Notes: generated by a model not told the origin, from the letters alone. DNA of 64,000 nt from Xanthomonas melonis (GCF_020783655.1 NZ_JAJGQH010000012.1:1-64000), one strand, 5' to 3'. Numbered from the stretch's first letter, positions 7,330 through 16,731 are shown. Translations and numbers: made by a program.

Positions 7330-10300
7330 TTACGCCTTGACGGCGTCATGCGGAACGGCGGCCGGTGCAGCGGGCCCGCGACGGGTCACCCACTTGCGCA
7401 GCGCCACGTAGAACACGGGAGTCAGGAACAGGCCGAACAAGGTCACGCCCAGCATGCCGGCGAACACCGTGATGCCGGTGACCGAGCGCACTTCGGCCCC
7501 GGCGCCGTGGCCGAACAACAGCGGCACGGTGCCGGCGATGAAGGCGATGGACGTCATCACGATGGGACGCAGGCGCAGACGGCAGGCCTCCAGCGCGGCC
7601 TCCACCACGCCCTTGCCGTGCATTTCCAGCTCGCGGGCGAATTCGACGATCAGGATGGCGTTCTTGCACGCCAGGCCCATCAGCACCACCAGGCCCACCT
7701 GCACGAACACGTTGTTGTCGCCACCGGTCAGCCACACGCCGAACAGGGCGGACAGCAGCGTCATCGGCACGATCAGGATCACCGCCAGCGGCAAGGTCCA
7801 GCTTTCATACAACGCGGCCAGCACCAGGAACGCCAGCAGTACCGCCATCGGGAACACGATCAGCGCCGAGTTGCCCTGGGTGGACTGCTGATAGCTCAGG
7901 TCGGTCCATTCGATGTTCATGCCATTGGGCAGCACCTGCGGCGCCATCGCGGAGAGCTTCTGCATCGCCTCGGTGGAAGACAGCACGCGCGGGTCGGCCT
8001 CGCCGATCAGGTCGGCGGCCGGATAGCCGTTGTAGCGGATCACCGGATCCGGGCCGTAGGTCTGGCCCAGCGTGACCATGCTGCCGATCGGCACCATCTC
8101 GCCGTTGGCGTTGCGGGTACGCAGGTTGGCGATGTCTTCGACGCTGTCGCGGAACGGTCCATCGGCCTGGGCGATCACCTGGTAGGTACGCCCGAACCGG
8201 TTGAAGTCGTTGACGTACGACGAACCGAGATAGGTCTGAAGGGTATCGAACAGGTTGGTCAACGGCACGCCCTGCGCCTTGGCCTTGTCGCGATCGACCT
8301 TGGCATCGAGCTGCGGCACGTTGGCCTGATAGGTCCCGATCGGGAACTGCATGCCCGGCGTCTGCGAGATCGCGCCCGACATCGCATTGACCGCACCCTG
8401 CAGTTGGCCGTAGCCCAGACCGGCACGGTCCTGGATGTACAGCGAATAGCCCGAGCCCTGGCCCAATCCCAGGATCGGCGGCGGCATGAAGGCGAACGCG
8501 AAGCCCTGCTGGATCTGACTGATGCGGGCGTTGATCTCCGCGTTGATCTGCTCGGCGGTACGGCTGCGCTCACTGAAGGGCTTGAGGGTCAGGAACACCG
8601 TGCCGGTATTGGGCGTGTTGGTGAACTGCAGCGGATTCAGTCCCGGGAAGGCGATCGCATGGTCCACGCCCTCGGTCTGCAGCGCGATCTGGGTGATCTG
8701 ACGGATCACCTCGTTGGTGCGCTCCAGCGAGGCGCCTTCCGGCAGCTTGGTCCCGGCGATCAGGTACAACTTGTCCTGGGTCGGGATGAAGCCGCCCGGT
8801 ACCGCCTTGAACATGAAACCGGTGACCACCAGCAGCAGCACATACACCACGAACACCGCGCCGCGCTTGCTCAGCGTGCGCGAAACCGCGCCCTGGTACT
8901 TGTGCGAGCTGCTGGTGAAGAAGCGGTTGAACGGACGGAACACCCAGCCGAACAGGCGATCGATCAGACGCGACGGACCGTCCTTGGGCGCGTCGTGCGA
9001 CTTGAGCAGCATCGCCGCCAGCGCGGGCGACAGGGTCAGCGAGTTGATCGCCGAGATCACCGTGGAAATGGCGATGGTCACCGCGAACTGCTTGTAGAAC
9101 TGGCCAGTCACGCCAGACAGGAAGGCCATCGGCACGAACACCGCGCACAGCACCAGCGCAATGGCGATGATTGGCCCGGACACCTCGCGCATGGCCTGAT
9201 GCGCCGCTTCCAGCGGGTTCAGTCCCTCCTCGATGTTGCGTTCGACGTTTTCCACCACCACGATCGCGTCGTCGACCACGATGCCGATCGCCAGCACCAG
9301 GCCGAACAGGCTCAAGGTATTGATCGAAAAGCCCAGCACGTACAACGCAGCGAACGTGCCCACCACCGACACCGGCACCGCCAGCAGCGGAATGATCGAC
9401 GCACGCCAGGTCTGCAGGAACAGGATGACCACCAGCACCACCAGCAGCACCGCTTCCAGCAGCGTGCTCACCACCGCGCTGATCGAGTCGCGCACGAACA
9501 CGGTGGGGTCGTAGGCCGACGACCACACCATGCCCTGCGGGAACTGCTTTTCCAGTTCGGCCATCTTGGCGCGCACTGCGTCGGACAATTCGATCGCGTT
9601 GGCGCCGGGCGACTGGAACACGCCCATGCCGACCGCGTTCTGGTTGTCCAGTTGCGAGCGCAAGGTGTAGTTACCGGCGCCCAGCTCCAGCCGCGCCACA
9701 TCGCTCAAGCGCACGATCTCGCCGCTGTTGCCGCTGCGGATCACGATGTTGCCGAACTCTTCTTCGGTGGTCAGGCGACCCTGCGCGTTGATCGAGAGCA
9801 GGAAGTCGCTCTTGCTCGGCATCGGCTCGGCACCGAGCTGGCCGGCGGAGACCTGCACGTTCTGCTCACGGATCGCGGCCACCACATCGCTGGCAGTGAG
9901 CCCGCGCGCGGCCACCTTGTTGGGATCCAGCCAGATGCGCATGGCGTAGTCGCCCGCGCCGAAGATCTGGATCTGGCCAACGCCCGGCAGGCGCGACAAC
10001 TCGTCCTTGATCTTCAAGGTGGCGTAGTTGCTCATGTACAGCGAGTTGTACTTGCCCTCGGGCGAGGACAGATTCACCACCATGGTCAGCGTCGGCGACT
10101 GCTTCTGGGTGGTCACACCTTGCCGGCGCACGTCCTCGGGCAGGCGCGCCTGCGCCTGGCTGACGCGATTCTGCACCTGCACCTGGGCCTGGTCCGGGTC
10201 GGTGCCCGGCTTGAAGGTGACGGTGACCAGCAGCACGCCGTCGGAACCGGCCACCGATTTCATGTACATCATGTTTTCCACGCCGTTGATGGCTTCCTCG

Positions 10301-10500
10301 AGCGGCGTGGCAACGGTCTCGGCGATGACCTTGGGATTGGCGCCGGGATACACCGCGCGCACCTGCACGCTCGGCGGTACCACTTCGGGATATTCACTGA
10401 TCGGCAGCAGCGGCATGGCGATCAGGCCGGCCGCGAAGATGATGATCGACAGTACCGCGGCAAAGATCGGCCGGTCGATGAAGAAACGGGAGAAGTCCAT
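7330..10500 (-). CDS. RND multidrug efflux transporter, inner membrane (MexF/AcrB family)
   Basis: Proton-driven pump of a tripartite exporter, 1056 aa, the family norm. It starts MDFSRFFIDRPIFAAVLS, close to MexF, with the first membrane helix at about 10-30. Landmarks are the periplasmic PEVVPPSVQVRAVYPGANPK stretch, the TM4 proton-relay region LFGLVLAIGIVVDDAIVVVE with paired aspartates, the FIPTQDKLYLI loop and the TM10-12 LVVLMGLACKNAILIVEFA region. The start at 10500 was chosen because it begins the conserved N-terminus; upstream codons are unrelated. It follows the adaptor gene by about 180 bp and precedes the SDR gene. MexEF-type pumps export chloramphenicol, quinolones and related aromatics; the substrate here is unknown. 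Confidence 0.96.
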   Translation of the reverse strand: MDFSRFFIDRPIFAAVLSIIIFAAGLIAMPLLPISEYPEVVPPSVQVRAVYPGANPKVIAETVATPLEEAINGVENMMYMKSVAGSDGVLLVTVTFKPGTDPDQAQVQVQNRVSQAQARLPEDVRRQGVTTQKQSPTLTMVVNLSSPEGKYNSLYMSNYATLKIKDELSRLPGVGQIQIFGAGDYAMRIWLDPNKVAARGLTASDVVAAIREQNVQVSAGQLGAEPMPSKSDFLLSINAQGRLTTEEEFGNIVIRSGNSGEIVRLSDVARLELGAGNYTLRSQLDNQNAVGMGVFQSPGANAIELSDAVRAKMAELEKQFPQGMVWSSAYDPTVFVRDSISAVVSTLLEAVLLVVLVVILFLQTWRASIIPLLAVPVSVVGTFAALYVLGFSINTLSLFGLVLAIGIVVDDAIVVVENVERNIEEGLNPLEAAHQAMREVSGPIIAIALVLCAVFVPMAFLSGVTGQFYKQFAVTIAISTVISAINSLTLSPALAAMLLKSHDAPKDGPSRLIDRLFGWVFRPFNRFFTSSSHKYQGAVSRTLSKRGAVFVVYVLLLVVTGFMFKAVPGGFIPTQDKLYLIAGTKLPEGASLERTNEVIRQITQIALQTEGVDHAIAFPGLNPLQFTNTPNTGTVFLTLKPFSERSRTAEQINAEINARISQIQQGFAFAFMPPPILGLGQGSGYSLYIQDRAGLGYGQLQGAVNAMSGAISQTPGMQFPIGTYQANVPQLDAKVDRDKAKAQGVPLTNLFDTLQTYLGSSYVNDFNRFGRTYQVIAQADGPFRDSVEDIANLRTRNANGEMVPIGSMVTLGQTYGPDPVIRYNGYPAADLIGEADPRVLSSTEAMQKLSAMAPQVLPNGMNIEWTDLSYQQSTQGNSALIVFPMAVLLAFLVLAALYESWTLPLAVILIVPMTLLSALFGVWLTGGDNNVFVQVGLVVLMGLACKNAILIVEFARELEMHGKGVVEAALEACRLRLRPIVMTSIAFIAGTVPLLFGHGAGAEVRSVTGITVFAGMLGVTLFGLFLTPVFYVALRKWVTRRGPAAPAAVPHDAVKA

Positions 10501-10679
10501 GGAGATGGTCCTGAAGGAGGTTGCCGCCGGGAGGCGGCGCGGCACGGCGGCCACTGGCCGGCCTGATGAGAAGGCCGGCGATCACGGGCTGCGATGCAGC
10601 GATGACACAGTGCAACCGTTGCAGGTGGTGCGCAGTCGCCCGGTAGGGCGTGACTGCGTGCCGCATGCGCGGGCGATAT

Positions 10680-11870
10680 CTAGTTGGAAGCGGTGCGCTT
10701 GTCCGCCGCCGGTGCCATGGCCACCGCCTTGGCATCGACCGGCATGCCGGGCATGAAGATCTTCTGCACGCCGTCGACCACCACGCGGTCGCCGGATGCC
10801 AGGCCGGTGCGCACGATCCGCAGCCCATCGGCGCTACGCCCGAGCTCCACATCGCGCCGCTGCGCCTTGCCGTCCTTGTCGACCACGTAGACGTACTTGC
10901 GGTCCTGGTCGGTCAGCACGGCCTTTTCGTCGACCAGCATGGCCTTGAACTGGCCGCTGCCCAACAGCTGGACATGCGCGTAGAGACCGGGGGTGAACTG
11001 ACGCTGCGCATTGTCCAGCACCGCACGCACGCGGATGGTGCCGGTGCTGCGGGTCACCTGGTTGTCCAGGAAATCCACGCGACCGGTGTGCGGGAAGCCT
11101 TGTTCGCCCACCAGACCGATGCGTACCGGCAGCTGCCCGCCGCGTTCGTCCGGGCGCTCGCCGTTGCGGGCCATCTGCGAATACCGCAGGAATGTGCCTT
11201 CGTCGGCATCGAAATAGACGAACACCTTGTCCAGCGACACCAGGGTGGTCAGCACGCTGGCGCTGTCGCCGGCGGTGACCAGATTGCCGGCGGTGACCAT
11301 CGCCCGCCCGGCGCGGCCGTCGATGGGCGCCCGCACGCGGCTCCAGTCCAGATTGAGTTTGGCGGTGTCCACGGCCGCCTGCGCGGCCAGCAGGTCGGCA
11401 TCGGCCTGGTCGGCGGCGGCGCGGCGCTGCTCCCAGGTCTCGGTGGACAGGGCCTGCTGTTCGGACAGTTTGCGCGCGCGCGTGGCTTCGCTGCGGGCCA
11501 GGGCGGCCTGCGTCCGTGCACGTACCAGGGCGGCATTGGCACGCGCGAACTCGGCGCGATAGCTACGGTCGTCGATGCTGAAGAGCACATCGCCCTTCTT
11601 CACTTCCGCGCCCTCGGTGTAGTTCACCTTGTCGATGTAGCCGGACACCCGCGGGCGCAGTTCCACGCTTTCCACTGGCTCGATGCGGCCACTGAATTCG
11701 TCCCACTGGCTGATCTCCTTCATCAGCACCGGGGCGACGCTGACGCTCGGCGGGGGCGGCGCGCCGGTCTGCGCGGCACCGCCTCCGCAGGCGGCAAGCA
11801 CCACCGCGAAGACAGCAGCCGTCAGGGCGGTGCGCATGGGAAAACGGAACGGGGTGGCGTTCGGAGTCAT
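10680..11870 (-). CDS. RND efflux periplasmic adaptor (MexE type)
   Basis: Membrane-fusion lipoprotein linking the pump to the outer-membrane channel, 396 aa. The lipobox is LAAC at about 24-27. The biotinyl-lipoyl half-motif ESVELRPRVSGYIDKVNYTE is very close to MexE. A long helical hairpin covers about 100-170 (RTQAALARSEATRARKLSEQ), followed by the beta-barrel (FVYFDADEGTFLRYSQ) and the C-terminal membrane-proximal domain. The start at 11870 was chosen for the signal peptide; a longer upstream frame has no signal. It lies 11 bp after the SDR-like gene and upstream of the pump gene in the same operon. Confidence 0.95.
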   Translation of the reverse strand: MTPNATPFRFPMRTALTAAVFAVVLAACGGGAAQTGAPPPPSVSVAPVLMKEISQWDEFSGRIEPVESVELRPRVSGYIDKVNYTEGAEVKKGDVLFSIDDRSYRAEFARANAALVRARTQAALARSEATRARKLSEQQALSTETWEQRRAAADQADADLLAAQAAVDTAKLNLDWSRVRAPIDGRAGRAMVTAGNLVTAGDSASVLTTLVSLDKVFVYFDADEGTFLRYSQMARNGERPDERGGQLPVRIGLVGEQGFPHTGRVDFLDNQVTRSTGTIRVRAVLDNAQRQFTPGLYAHVQLLGSGQFKAMLVDEKAVLTDQDRKYVYVVDKDGKAQRRDVELGRSADGLRIVRTGLASGDRVVVDGVQKIFMPGMPVDAKAVAMAPAADKRTASN

Positions 11871-11881
11871 GGGGACGTCTC

Positions 11882-12640
11882 TCAAGTGGAAATAGGGTGA
11901 TGCAGACCAGCCAGCCGGTCCGCCGAGGGGGCGACATGCGGACGACGGCTGACGGTCACGATGGGTTGCGCAGGCTGGCCTGGCCCGGCGATCAGGGAAA
12001 CAGCAGCACGGCCGACATCCACGGCGCGAATCCATTCCGGACACGCCTCCCTGGCCCGGCCCGGCGTGCAAACCGGTTGCTCGACCGACAGCAGATGCAC
12101 GCGGATGCCCAGCGGCTTGGCTTCCTCGTGCAGCACCTGGGCAAGCATGCGGGTCGCGGCGGCCGCCACCGAGAGATCGCCATGGGCCGACCAGGCGCGC
12201 AGTGCACAGGGGCTGCCGAGCAACAGATAGCGTCCGCCGCCATCGGCTTCGGCCAGCAGCGGTAGCAGGTGGCGCGCAGCGGCCAGGTGCGGCACCACAT
12301 CGCGTTCCAGGCGGCGACGCAGCGCGCTGGCGGGCCGGTCCAGCAGGCGCCCTGCCTTGGGCGGACTGCCGAGGCTGGCGATGACCGCGCCCAGCGGGCG
12401 TGTGCGCTGGGCCAGTTCGGTGGCCAGATGCTGCGCGGACGCATCGTCGGCGACAGACCCCTGCACGGTATCCAGCAGAGGCGAGTCGCCATGCCGGGCG
12501 CGCAACCCCGCCAGTTTGGCCTTATCGCGTCCGATCGCCAGCACCGGCATGCCTGCATCGAGCAGCGCGGAAACGATGCCAGCGCCCACATTGCCGGCGC
12601 CACCGATCACGGCCGTTTCGAATTGAACCATCCCATTCAT
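11882..12640 (-). CDS. SDR-fold NAD(P)-binding protein lacking the catalytic Tyr/Lys
   Basis: A 252-residue Rossmann-fold protein, the first gene of the efflux operon. It begins MNGMVQFETAVIGGAGNVGA; the GGAGNVGAG loop is the nucleotide-binding turn. The fold continues through VQGSVADD and AVIASLGS. Where active SDRs have YxxxK, this protein reads HGDLSVAAAATRML, with neither the Tyr nor the Lys. The usual catalytic residues are therefore missing, and it may bind cofactor without classical SDR chemistry. It is transcribed divergently from the LysR gene and followed 11 bp later by the adaptor gene. The start at 12640 fits the fold; earlier in-frame codons are non-native in composition. Confidence 0.75.
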   Translation of the reverse strand: MNGMVQFETAVIGGAGNVGAGIVSALLDAGMPVLAIGRDKAKLAGLRARHGDSPLLDTVQGSVADDASAQHLATELAQRTRPLGAVIASLGSPPKAGRLLDRPASALRRRLERDVVPHLAAARHLLPLLAEADGGGRYLLLGSPCALRAWSAHGDLSVAAAATRMLAQVLHEEAKPLGIRVHLLSVEQPVCTPGRAREACPEWIRAVDVGRAAVSLIAGPGQPAQPIVTVSRRPHVAPSADRLAGLHHPIST

Positions 12641-12991
12641 GGGACTTTCGTTCCCGACATCGGGACAATGTGACGTTGGATCCGACGTGCAGCCAGTCCA
12701 GTTCGCTGAAACGGCGCGCCGCCGGACTGTCGTTTCGGGGACGAGGCAAAACTGCGCGACACAGCCGAACGCGGGCCTTTGGCCGGCAAAACCACCGGAT
12801 CGAAGGCGCTTTCGATCGCGCTGCGGGACTGGGAGGACAAACCGAGGACATCGCACAACCACATGGCCGTGCTCCTGCGTGGAGGGGGTGCTGCATAAGC
12901 TAGGCCTCAAAGCAGCACTTGATTAGTCCGGATTTAGGGGAATAATCGTCCCGCAAGCGGTCTAATCCCTCCTACCCCCGGAAGGCAGTCC
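12641..12991. promoter_or_regulatory. Divergent regulatory region between the efflux operon and lysR
   Basis: A 351-bp region separates the two divergent start codons. It contains a spaced inverted repeat, gattagtcc (12921-12929) with ggtctaatc (12959-12967), 8 of 9 bases matching, just upstream of the regulator start, and TGCTGC/GCAGCA arms at 12889-12917. LysR-type regulators usually bind such dyads in the shared intergenic region. No clear sigma-70 boxes were assigned. Confidence 0.45.
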
Positions 12992-14023
12992 ATGACTCAC
13001 GATCTCAACGACACCCTGATCTTCGTCAAGGTGGTCGAACAGGGCAGCTTCATCGCCGCCGCCAACGCGCTCGGCCTGCCCAAGACCACCGTCAGCCGCA
13101 AGGTGCAGGAACTGGAAACGCGCCTGGGCGCGCGCCTGTTGCACCGGACCACCCGGCGCATCGGGCTGACCGAGGCGGGATCGGTGTATCACGAACACTG
13201 CCAACGTATCGCCCGGGAGCTGGAAGAAGCCGAAAGCGCGGTCGGACAGCTGCAGTCCGGCCCACGCGGCTGGCTGCGTTTCACCGTGCCGTATTCGCTG
13301 GGTATCACCTGGATCGCGCCGCTGCTGGGCGAATTCCATGCGCAATATCCGGAGATCCAGCTGGACATGCACCTGGGCAACGAGAAGCTGGACCTGATCG
13401 GCGGCGAAGCCGACCTGGCACTACGCGTCGGTGCCCTGCCCGATTCGAACCTGGTCGCGCGCAAACTCGGCAGCCTGCGCACGCAGGTGTTCGCCAGCCC
13501 GTCCTATATCGAACGCTATGGCGAGCCGCTGCATCCGGACGAACTGCAGTTCCACCGCACCCTGGCGCTGCGCAAGAACCGCAACGTGCACAACAATCGC
13601 TTCTTCTGGTCGCTCAGCGATGGCAGCAACCTGCGCGATTTCCCGGTCAATCCGCTGATGGTGGCCAACGATCCGGCAGCGCTCAATGGAGCGGTGCTCT
13701 GCGGCGAAGGCCTGCTGCTGACCGGCGACGTGATGGCCAAACCGTTCGTGCAATCGGGCCTGGTGCGCCGCGTACTCGCCGGCTGGACGGGGCCGGAAGT
13801 GGACTTCAATGCGGTGTTCGCAGGCGGCAAGCTGGTGTCGCCCAAGGTCCGCGCCTTCGTGGACTTTCTGGTCACGCGCATGAACTTCGACGCCGATTAC
13901 ATGATGGCGCAATGCCCAGCGCGGCTTGCGGCGCAGAAGGCCCACAGCGAGGCGGAGGTGGAAGTCGAACTGGAAGCCGAGCGTGCGGAAGGCAAGCGCA
14001 TTCTGGAACACGTGACTGCGTAA
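12992..14023 (+). CDS. LysR-family transcriptional regulator
   Basis: Likely regulator of the divergent efflux operon, comparable in position to MexT for MexEF-OprN. 343 aa: winged HTH at about 1-62 (VVEQGSFIAAANALGLPKTT, then SRKVQELETRLGARLLHRTT) and a LysR substrate-binding domain at about 90-295. The family usually ends near residue 300; here about 40 extra, highly charged residues follow (HSEAEVEVELEAERAEGKRI), an acidic helical tail. A GGAAGG Shine-Dalgarno precedes ATG 12992. The effector is unknown. Confidence 0.92.
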   Translation: MTHDLNDTLIFVKVVEQGSFIAAANALGLPKTTVSRKVQELETRLGARLLHRTTRRIGLTEAGSVYHEHCQRIARELEEAESAVGQLQSGPRGWLRFTVPYSLGITWIAPLLGEFHAQYPEIQLDMHLGNEKLDLIGGEADLALRVGALPDSNLVARKLGSLRTQVFASPSYIERYGEPLHPDELQFHRTLALRKNRNVHNNRFFWSLSDGSNLRDFPVNPLMVANDPAALNGAVLCGEGLLLTGDVMAKPFVQSGLVRRVLAGWTGPEVDFNAVFAGGKLVSPKVRAFVDFLVTRMNFDADYMMAQCPARLAAQKAHSEAEVEVELEAERAEGKRILEHVTA

Positions 14024-14052
14024 GTCTGACTGAGATGACGCACTGAGGAGAT

Positions 14053-14073
14053 CCTTCTCCCACTGGGAGAAGG
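14053..14073. repeat. Short dispersed hairpin (ccttctccca/tgggagaagg)
   Basis: The arms ccttctccca and tgggagaagg lie around a 1-nt centre. A related cttctcccc..ggg-type element occurs at 62063-62110. Such elements are abundant between xanthomonad genes. No U-tract follows, so it is not called a terminator. Confidence 0.5.
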
Positions 14074-14115
14074 AAACTGGATCCAGCAAGCAGCACTTTG
14101 CGAACCGTGGGTCGA

Positions 14116-14157
14116 CACCATGAAAACAGGCCGCTGTCGCGGCCTGTTTTCATGGTG
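14116..14157. terminator. Bidirectional terminator between lysR and the ompA-family gene
   Basis: A perfect 19-bp inverted repeat (arms 14116-14134 and 14139-14157) with the 4-nt loop TGTC; the stem includes aaaacaggccgc. It contains an A4 and a T4 run positioned for termination in either direction. It separates the converging genes at 12992-14023 and 14206-14934. Confidence 0.9.
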
Positions 14158-14205
14158 CTGGGGCGCTGGCGAATCACTCGCCGTGCCACGCAGGATGACC
14201 GCCGC

Positions 14206-14934
14206 TCAACGCATACCGGTATTGCTGGCAGCAGCGCCTTCGGCACGCAACGGAATCAAGCGGATTTCGACACGGCGGTTCTGCGCACGACCGGCGTCGG
14301 TGCTGTTGTCGGCGATCGGGTAGCGCTTGCCGGCGCCCATGGTTTCCATGCGCTCGCGCTGCACGCCCTGCGCGGTGAGGTACTGCGCCACCGCGCCGGC
14401 ACGTTCTTCCGACAGACGCTGGTTGACTGCGTCGCTGCCCACGCTATCGGTGTGGCCCACCACTTCCACCATGGTCTGGTTGTACTCGCGCAGCGTCGAG
14501 GCAACCCCGTTGAGCGCACTGTAGAACTGCGGCTTCAACGCAGACTTGCCAAAGTCGAAGGTGATGCCATCGGGCAGGTTCAAGGTGATGTTGTCGCCCT
14601 GGCGTTGCACGTCGATACCGGTGTTGGCGGTGCGCTCGCGCAGCGCGCGCTCCTGGCGATCCTGGTACTGGCCCACCGCCGCACCACTCAGCGCGCCGAT
14701 ACCGGCGCCGATCATCGCGTGCTGGCGACGCTCGGTGGCGCTGTCGCCGGTGAGCAGGCCCGCAGCCACACCGATGGCAGTGCCGATCAGCGCATTGCGG
14801 CCGGTGCGATTCTGCTGTTGCGTCTGATCGCCGTACTGATCGCGCTGCACGTACGAACCGCCGGTGGCGCAGGCCGACAATGCGATCGCGCTTGCCAGGG
14901 CAACGGCAAGACTCTTGGTGGCTGCTGAGGACAT
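14206..14934 (-). CDS. OmpA-family outer-membrane lipoprotein (YiaD-like)
   Basis: A 242-residue envelope protein that probably anchors the outer membrane to peptidoglycan. The lipobox LSAC is at about 19-22. Two glycine-zipper stretches follow (LIGTAIGVAAGLLTG and MIGAGIGALSGAAVGQY), the YMGG-like membrane part. The C-terminal OmpA domain has the peptidoglycan-binding motifs GHTDSVGSDAVNQRLSEERA and NRRVEIRL. Length and order match YiaD-type proteins. It is a single gene with its own terminator at 14116-14157. Confidence 0.92.
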   Translation of the reverse strand: MSSAATKSLAVALASAIALSACATGGSYVQRDQYGDQTQQQNRTGRNALIGTAIGVAAGLLTGDSATERRQHAMIGAGIGALSGAAVGQYQDRQERALRERTANTGIDVQRQGDNITLNLPDGITFDFGKSALKPQFYSALNGVASTLREYNQTMVEVVGHTDSVGSDAVNQRLSEERAGAVAQYLTAQGVQRERMETMGAGKRYPIADNSTDAGRAQNRRVEIRLIPLRAEGAAASNTGMR

Positions 14935-15312
14935 GGTGGTCTCCTATCGCCGGATCGTCCGGCACTCAATCGTGTCGGCGAGGATAAACAGCGCCGCGCG
15001 ACTGCTACATGATGAAAACGCGGGTGGGACGCGCGCAGCTGGCTCTCCATTCAGGAAAACGTTTTCGCAGCGCTCTTGAGGACGCGCGATATCGATCGCC
15101 GCAGCCCCAGGGTCGTGGACGCGCGCGATCGCGCATGCCATCCGGCGACTGGGGCGGGTGGTCAGGCGCGGGTTCGCAGCGAATGCAATTGCCGCAGCGC
15201 AATCCGTCGCTCTCCATCAACTGCATCGACGAAGCGACATCCGGTGGCGGTGCACAGGCTCCCAGCGATCGCGCTCTACCGGGCGACAGCGTGCTTCCAC
15301 CACGGCAACGTC
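14935..15312. other. Intergenic region, no supported gene
   Basis: 378 bp between the OmpA-family gene and the photolyase gene. Open frames on both strands lack start signals and recognisable motifs. It presumably contains the promoter of the minus-strand OmpA-family gene and the 3' untranslated part of the photolyase transcript. Confidence 0.3.
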
Positions 15313-16731
15313 CTAACCCCGCGTCTTCGCGTACGCCGCAAGAGCAGCGTCGCGTCCTTCGGCCAGCCCGATGATCGGCGAACGTGGATACTGCGGCGCC
15401 AGACGCACCAGCGACGCCGGATGCTGCCAGGGCGCGAAACGCTCCTTCACCGCGAGTTTGCCCAGCTCGGGCACCCAGCGCGTGATATAGGCAGCCTGCG
15501 GATCGAATTTTTCCGCCTGCGTCACCGGATTGAACACGCGAAAGTAGGGCGCAGCATCGGCACCGGTACCGGCCACCCATTGCCAACCGAGCGTGTTGTT
15601 GGCCAGGTCCGCATCCACCAGCGTGTCCCAGAACCAGCGCGCGCCTTCGATCCAGTGCATGCGCAGATGCTTGCACAGCAGACTGGCCACGATCATGCGC
15701 ACGCGATTGTGCATCCAGCCGGTCTGCCAGAGCTGGCGCATGCCGGCATCGACGATGGGTATGCCGGTGCGGCCGCGTTGCCAGGCCTGTAGCGCGACCG
15801 GATCGACCTTGGCCCAGTCGAACCCTTCGAAGCGGGGATTGAGATTCTGGTTGGTGGTGTCCGGGAAGTGATGCAGCAGGTGGTAGGCGAAGTCGCGCCA
15901 GCCCAATTGGCGGATGTAGGCATCGACCTGCGCGCCATTGCGCGCATTGCGCTGCGCGTTCAATGCACTGGCGATGCGCCATGGCGCGATCTCGCCGAAG
16001 TGCAGGTGCGGCGACAGTTGCGAGGTGCCGACACGGTCGGGCCGGTCACGATCGGCCTGATAGCCGGCAAGCGCGCCGTCGATGAAGATTTCCAGCATCT
16101 CGTGCGCCCCCGCCTCGCCGGGCTGCCAGTGCTCCCAGAACCCCTGATCCCAGCTCAGCGTCGGCACCAGCCCCAAGGTTTCCAGCGCGTCGCTCTTCAG
16201 TCTGGCGGGCAGCGGCGGCAGGCTACGCGGCGCCGGCACTGCGTCGGGCAACTGCAGCTGGGTCAGCGCATTGCGCCAGAACGGGGTGAACACCTTGTAC
16301 GGGCCGCCCTGCTGGGTGGTCAATTGCCAGGGTTCGAGCAGCAGCGCGGCGTTGCAACTTTGCACTTCGATGCCACGCTCGCGCAGGTCGCGTTTGATCT
16401 GCGCATCGCGCGGCTGGGTGGCCGGCTCGTACTTGCGATTCCAGTACACCGCCACCGCGCCGGTCTGCTGGATCACCTCATCGAGCACCTGCGCACTGTT
16501 GCCGGCGCGGATCACCAGGCCGCTGCCCAGCGCGCGCAGGGACACGTCCAGCGACGCCAGCGAGCGATGCCGCCAACTGCGCGACGCCGCGCCCGGCGTC
16601 CACTCGCCTTCTTCGTGCGGGGCATCGATATAGAGCGGGATCGGATGGTGCCCGGCATCAAGTGCGGCACGCAGGGCCGGATTGTCTTCCAGGCGCAGAT
16701 CGCGGCGGAACCAGACGATGGCGTATGACAT
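15313..16731 (-). CDS. phrB: Deoxyribodipyrimidine photolyase
   Basis: Light-driven repair of cyclobutane pyrimidine dimers using FADH-, in the cytosol. 472 aa, the usual class I CPD photolyase length. The N-terminal alpha/beta domain begins SYAIVWFRRDLRLEDNPALR; the FAD-binding helical domain includes TSQLSPHLHFGEIAPWRI, QLGWRDFAYHLLHHFP, GRTGIPIVDAGMRQLWQTGW and MHNRVRMIVASLLCKHL. The start at 16731 gives the standard N-terminus MSYAIVWFRRD. Neighbours are not functionally linked. Confidence 0.96.
   Translation of the reverse strand: MSYAIVWFRRDLRLEDNPALRAALDAGHHPIPLYIDAPHEEGEWTPGAASRSWRHRSLASLDVSLRALGSGLVIRAGNSAQVLDEVIQQTGAVAVYWNRKYEPATQPRDAQIKRDLRERGIEVQSCNAALLLEPWQLTTQQGGPYKVFTPFWRNALTQLQLPDAVPAPRSLPPLPARLKSDALETLGLVPTLSWDQGFWEHWQPGEAGAHEMLEIFIDGALAGYQADRDRPDRVGTSQLSPHLHFGEIAPWRIASALNAQRNARNGAQVDAYIRQLGWRDFAYHLLHHFPDTTNQNLNPRFEGFDWAKVDPVALQAWQRGRTGIPIVDAGMRQLWQTGWMHNRVRMIVASLLCKHLRMHWIEGARWFWDTLVDADLANNTLGWQWVAGTGADAAPYFRVFNPVTQAEKFDPQAAYITRWVPELGKLAVKERFAPWQHPASLVRLAPQYPRSPIIGLAEGRDAALAAYAKTRG

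Noticed and set aside
7321-10566. A 1081-codon open frame on the plus strand, antisense to the RND pump gene
   Set aside because: Its composition is dominated by His, Gln and Arg and has no motif. It is the mirror of the high-GC third-position bias in the real gene on the minus strand.
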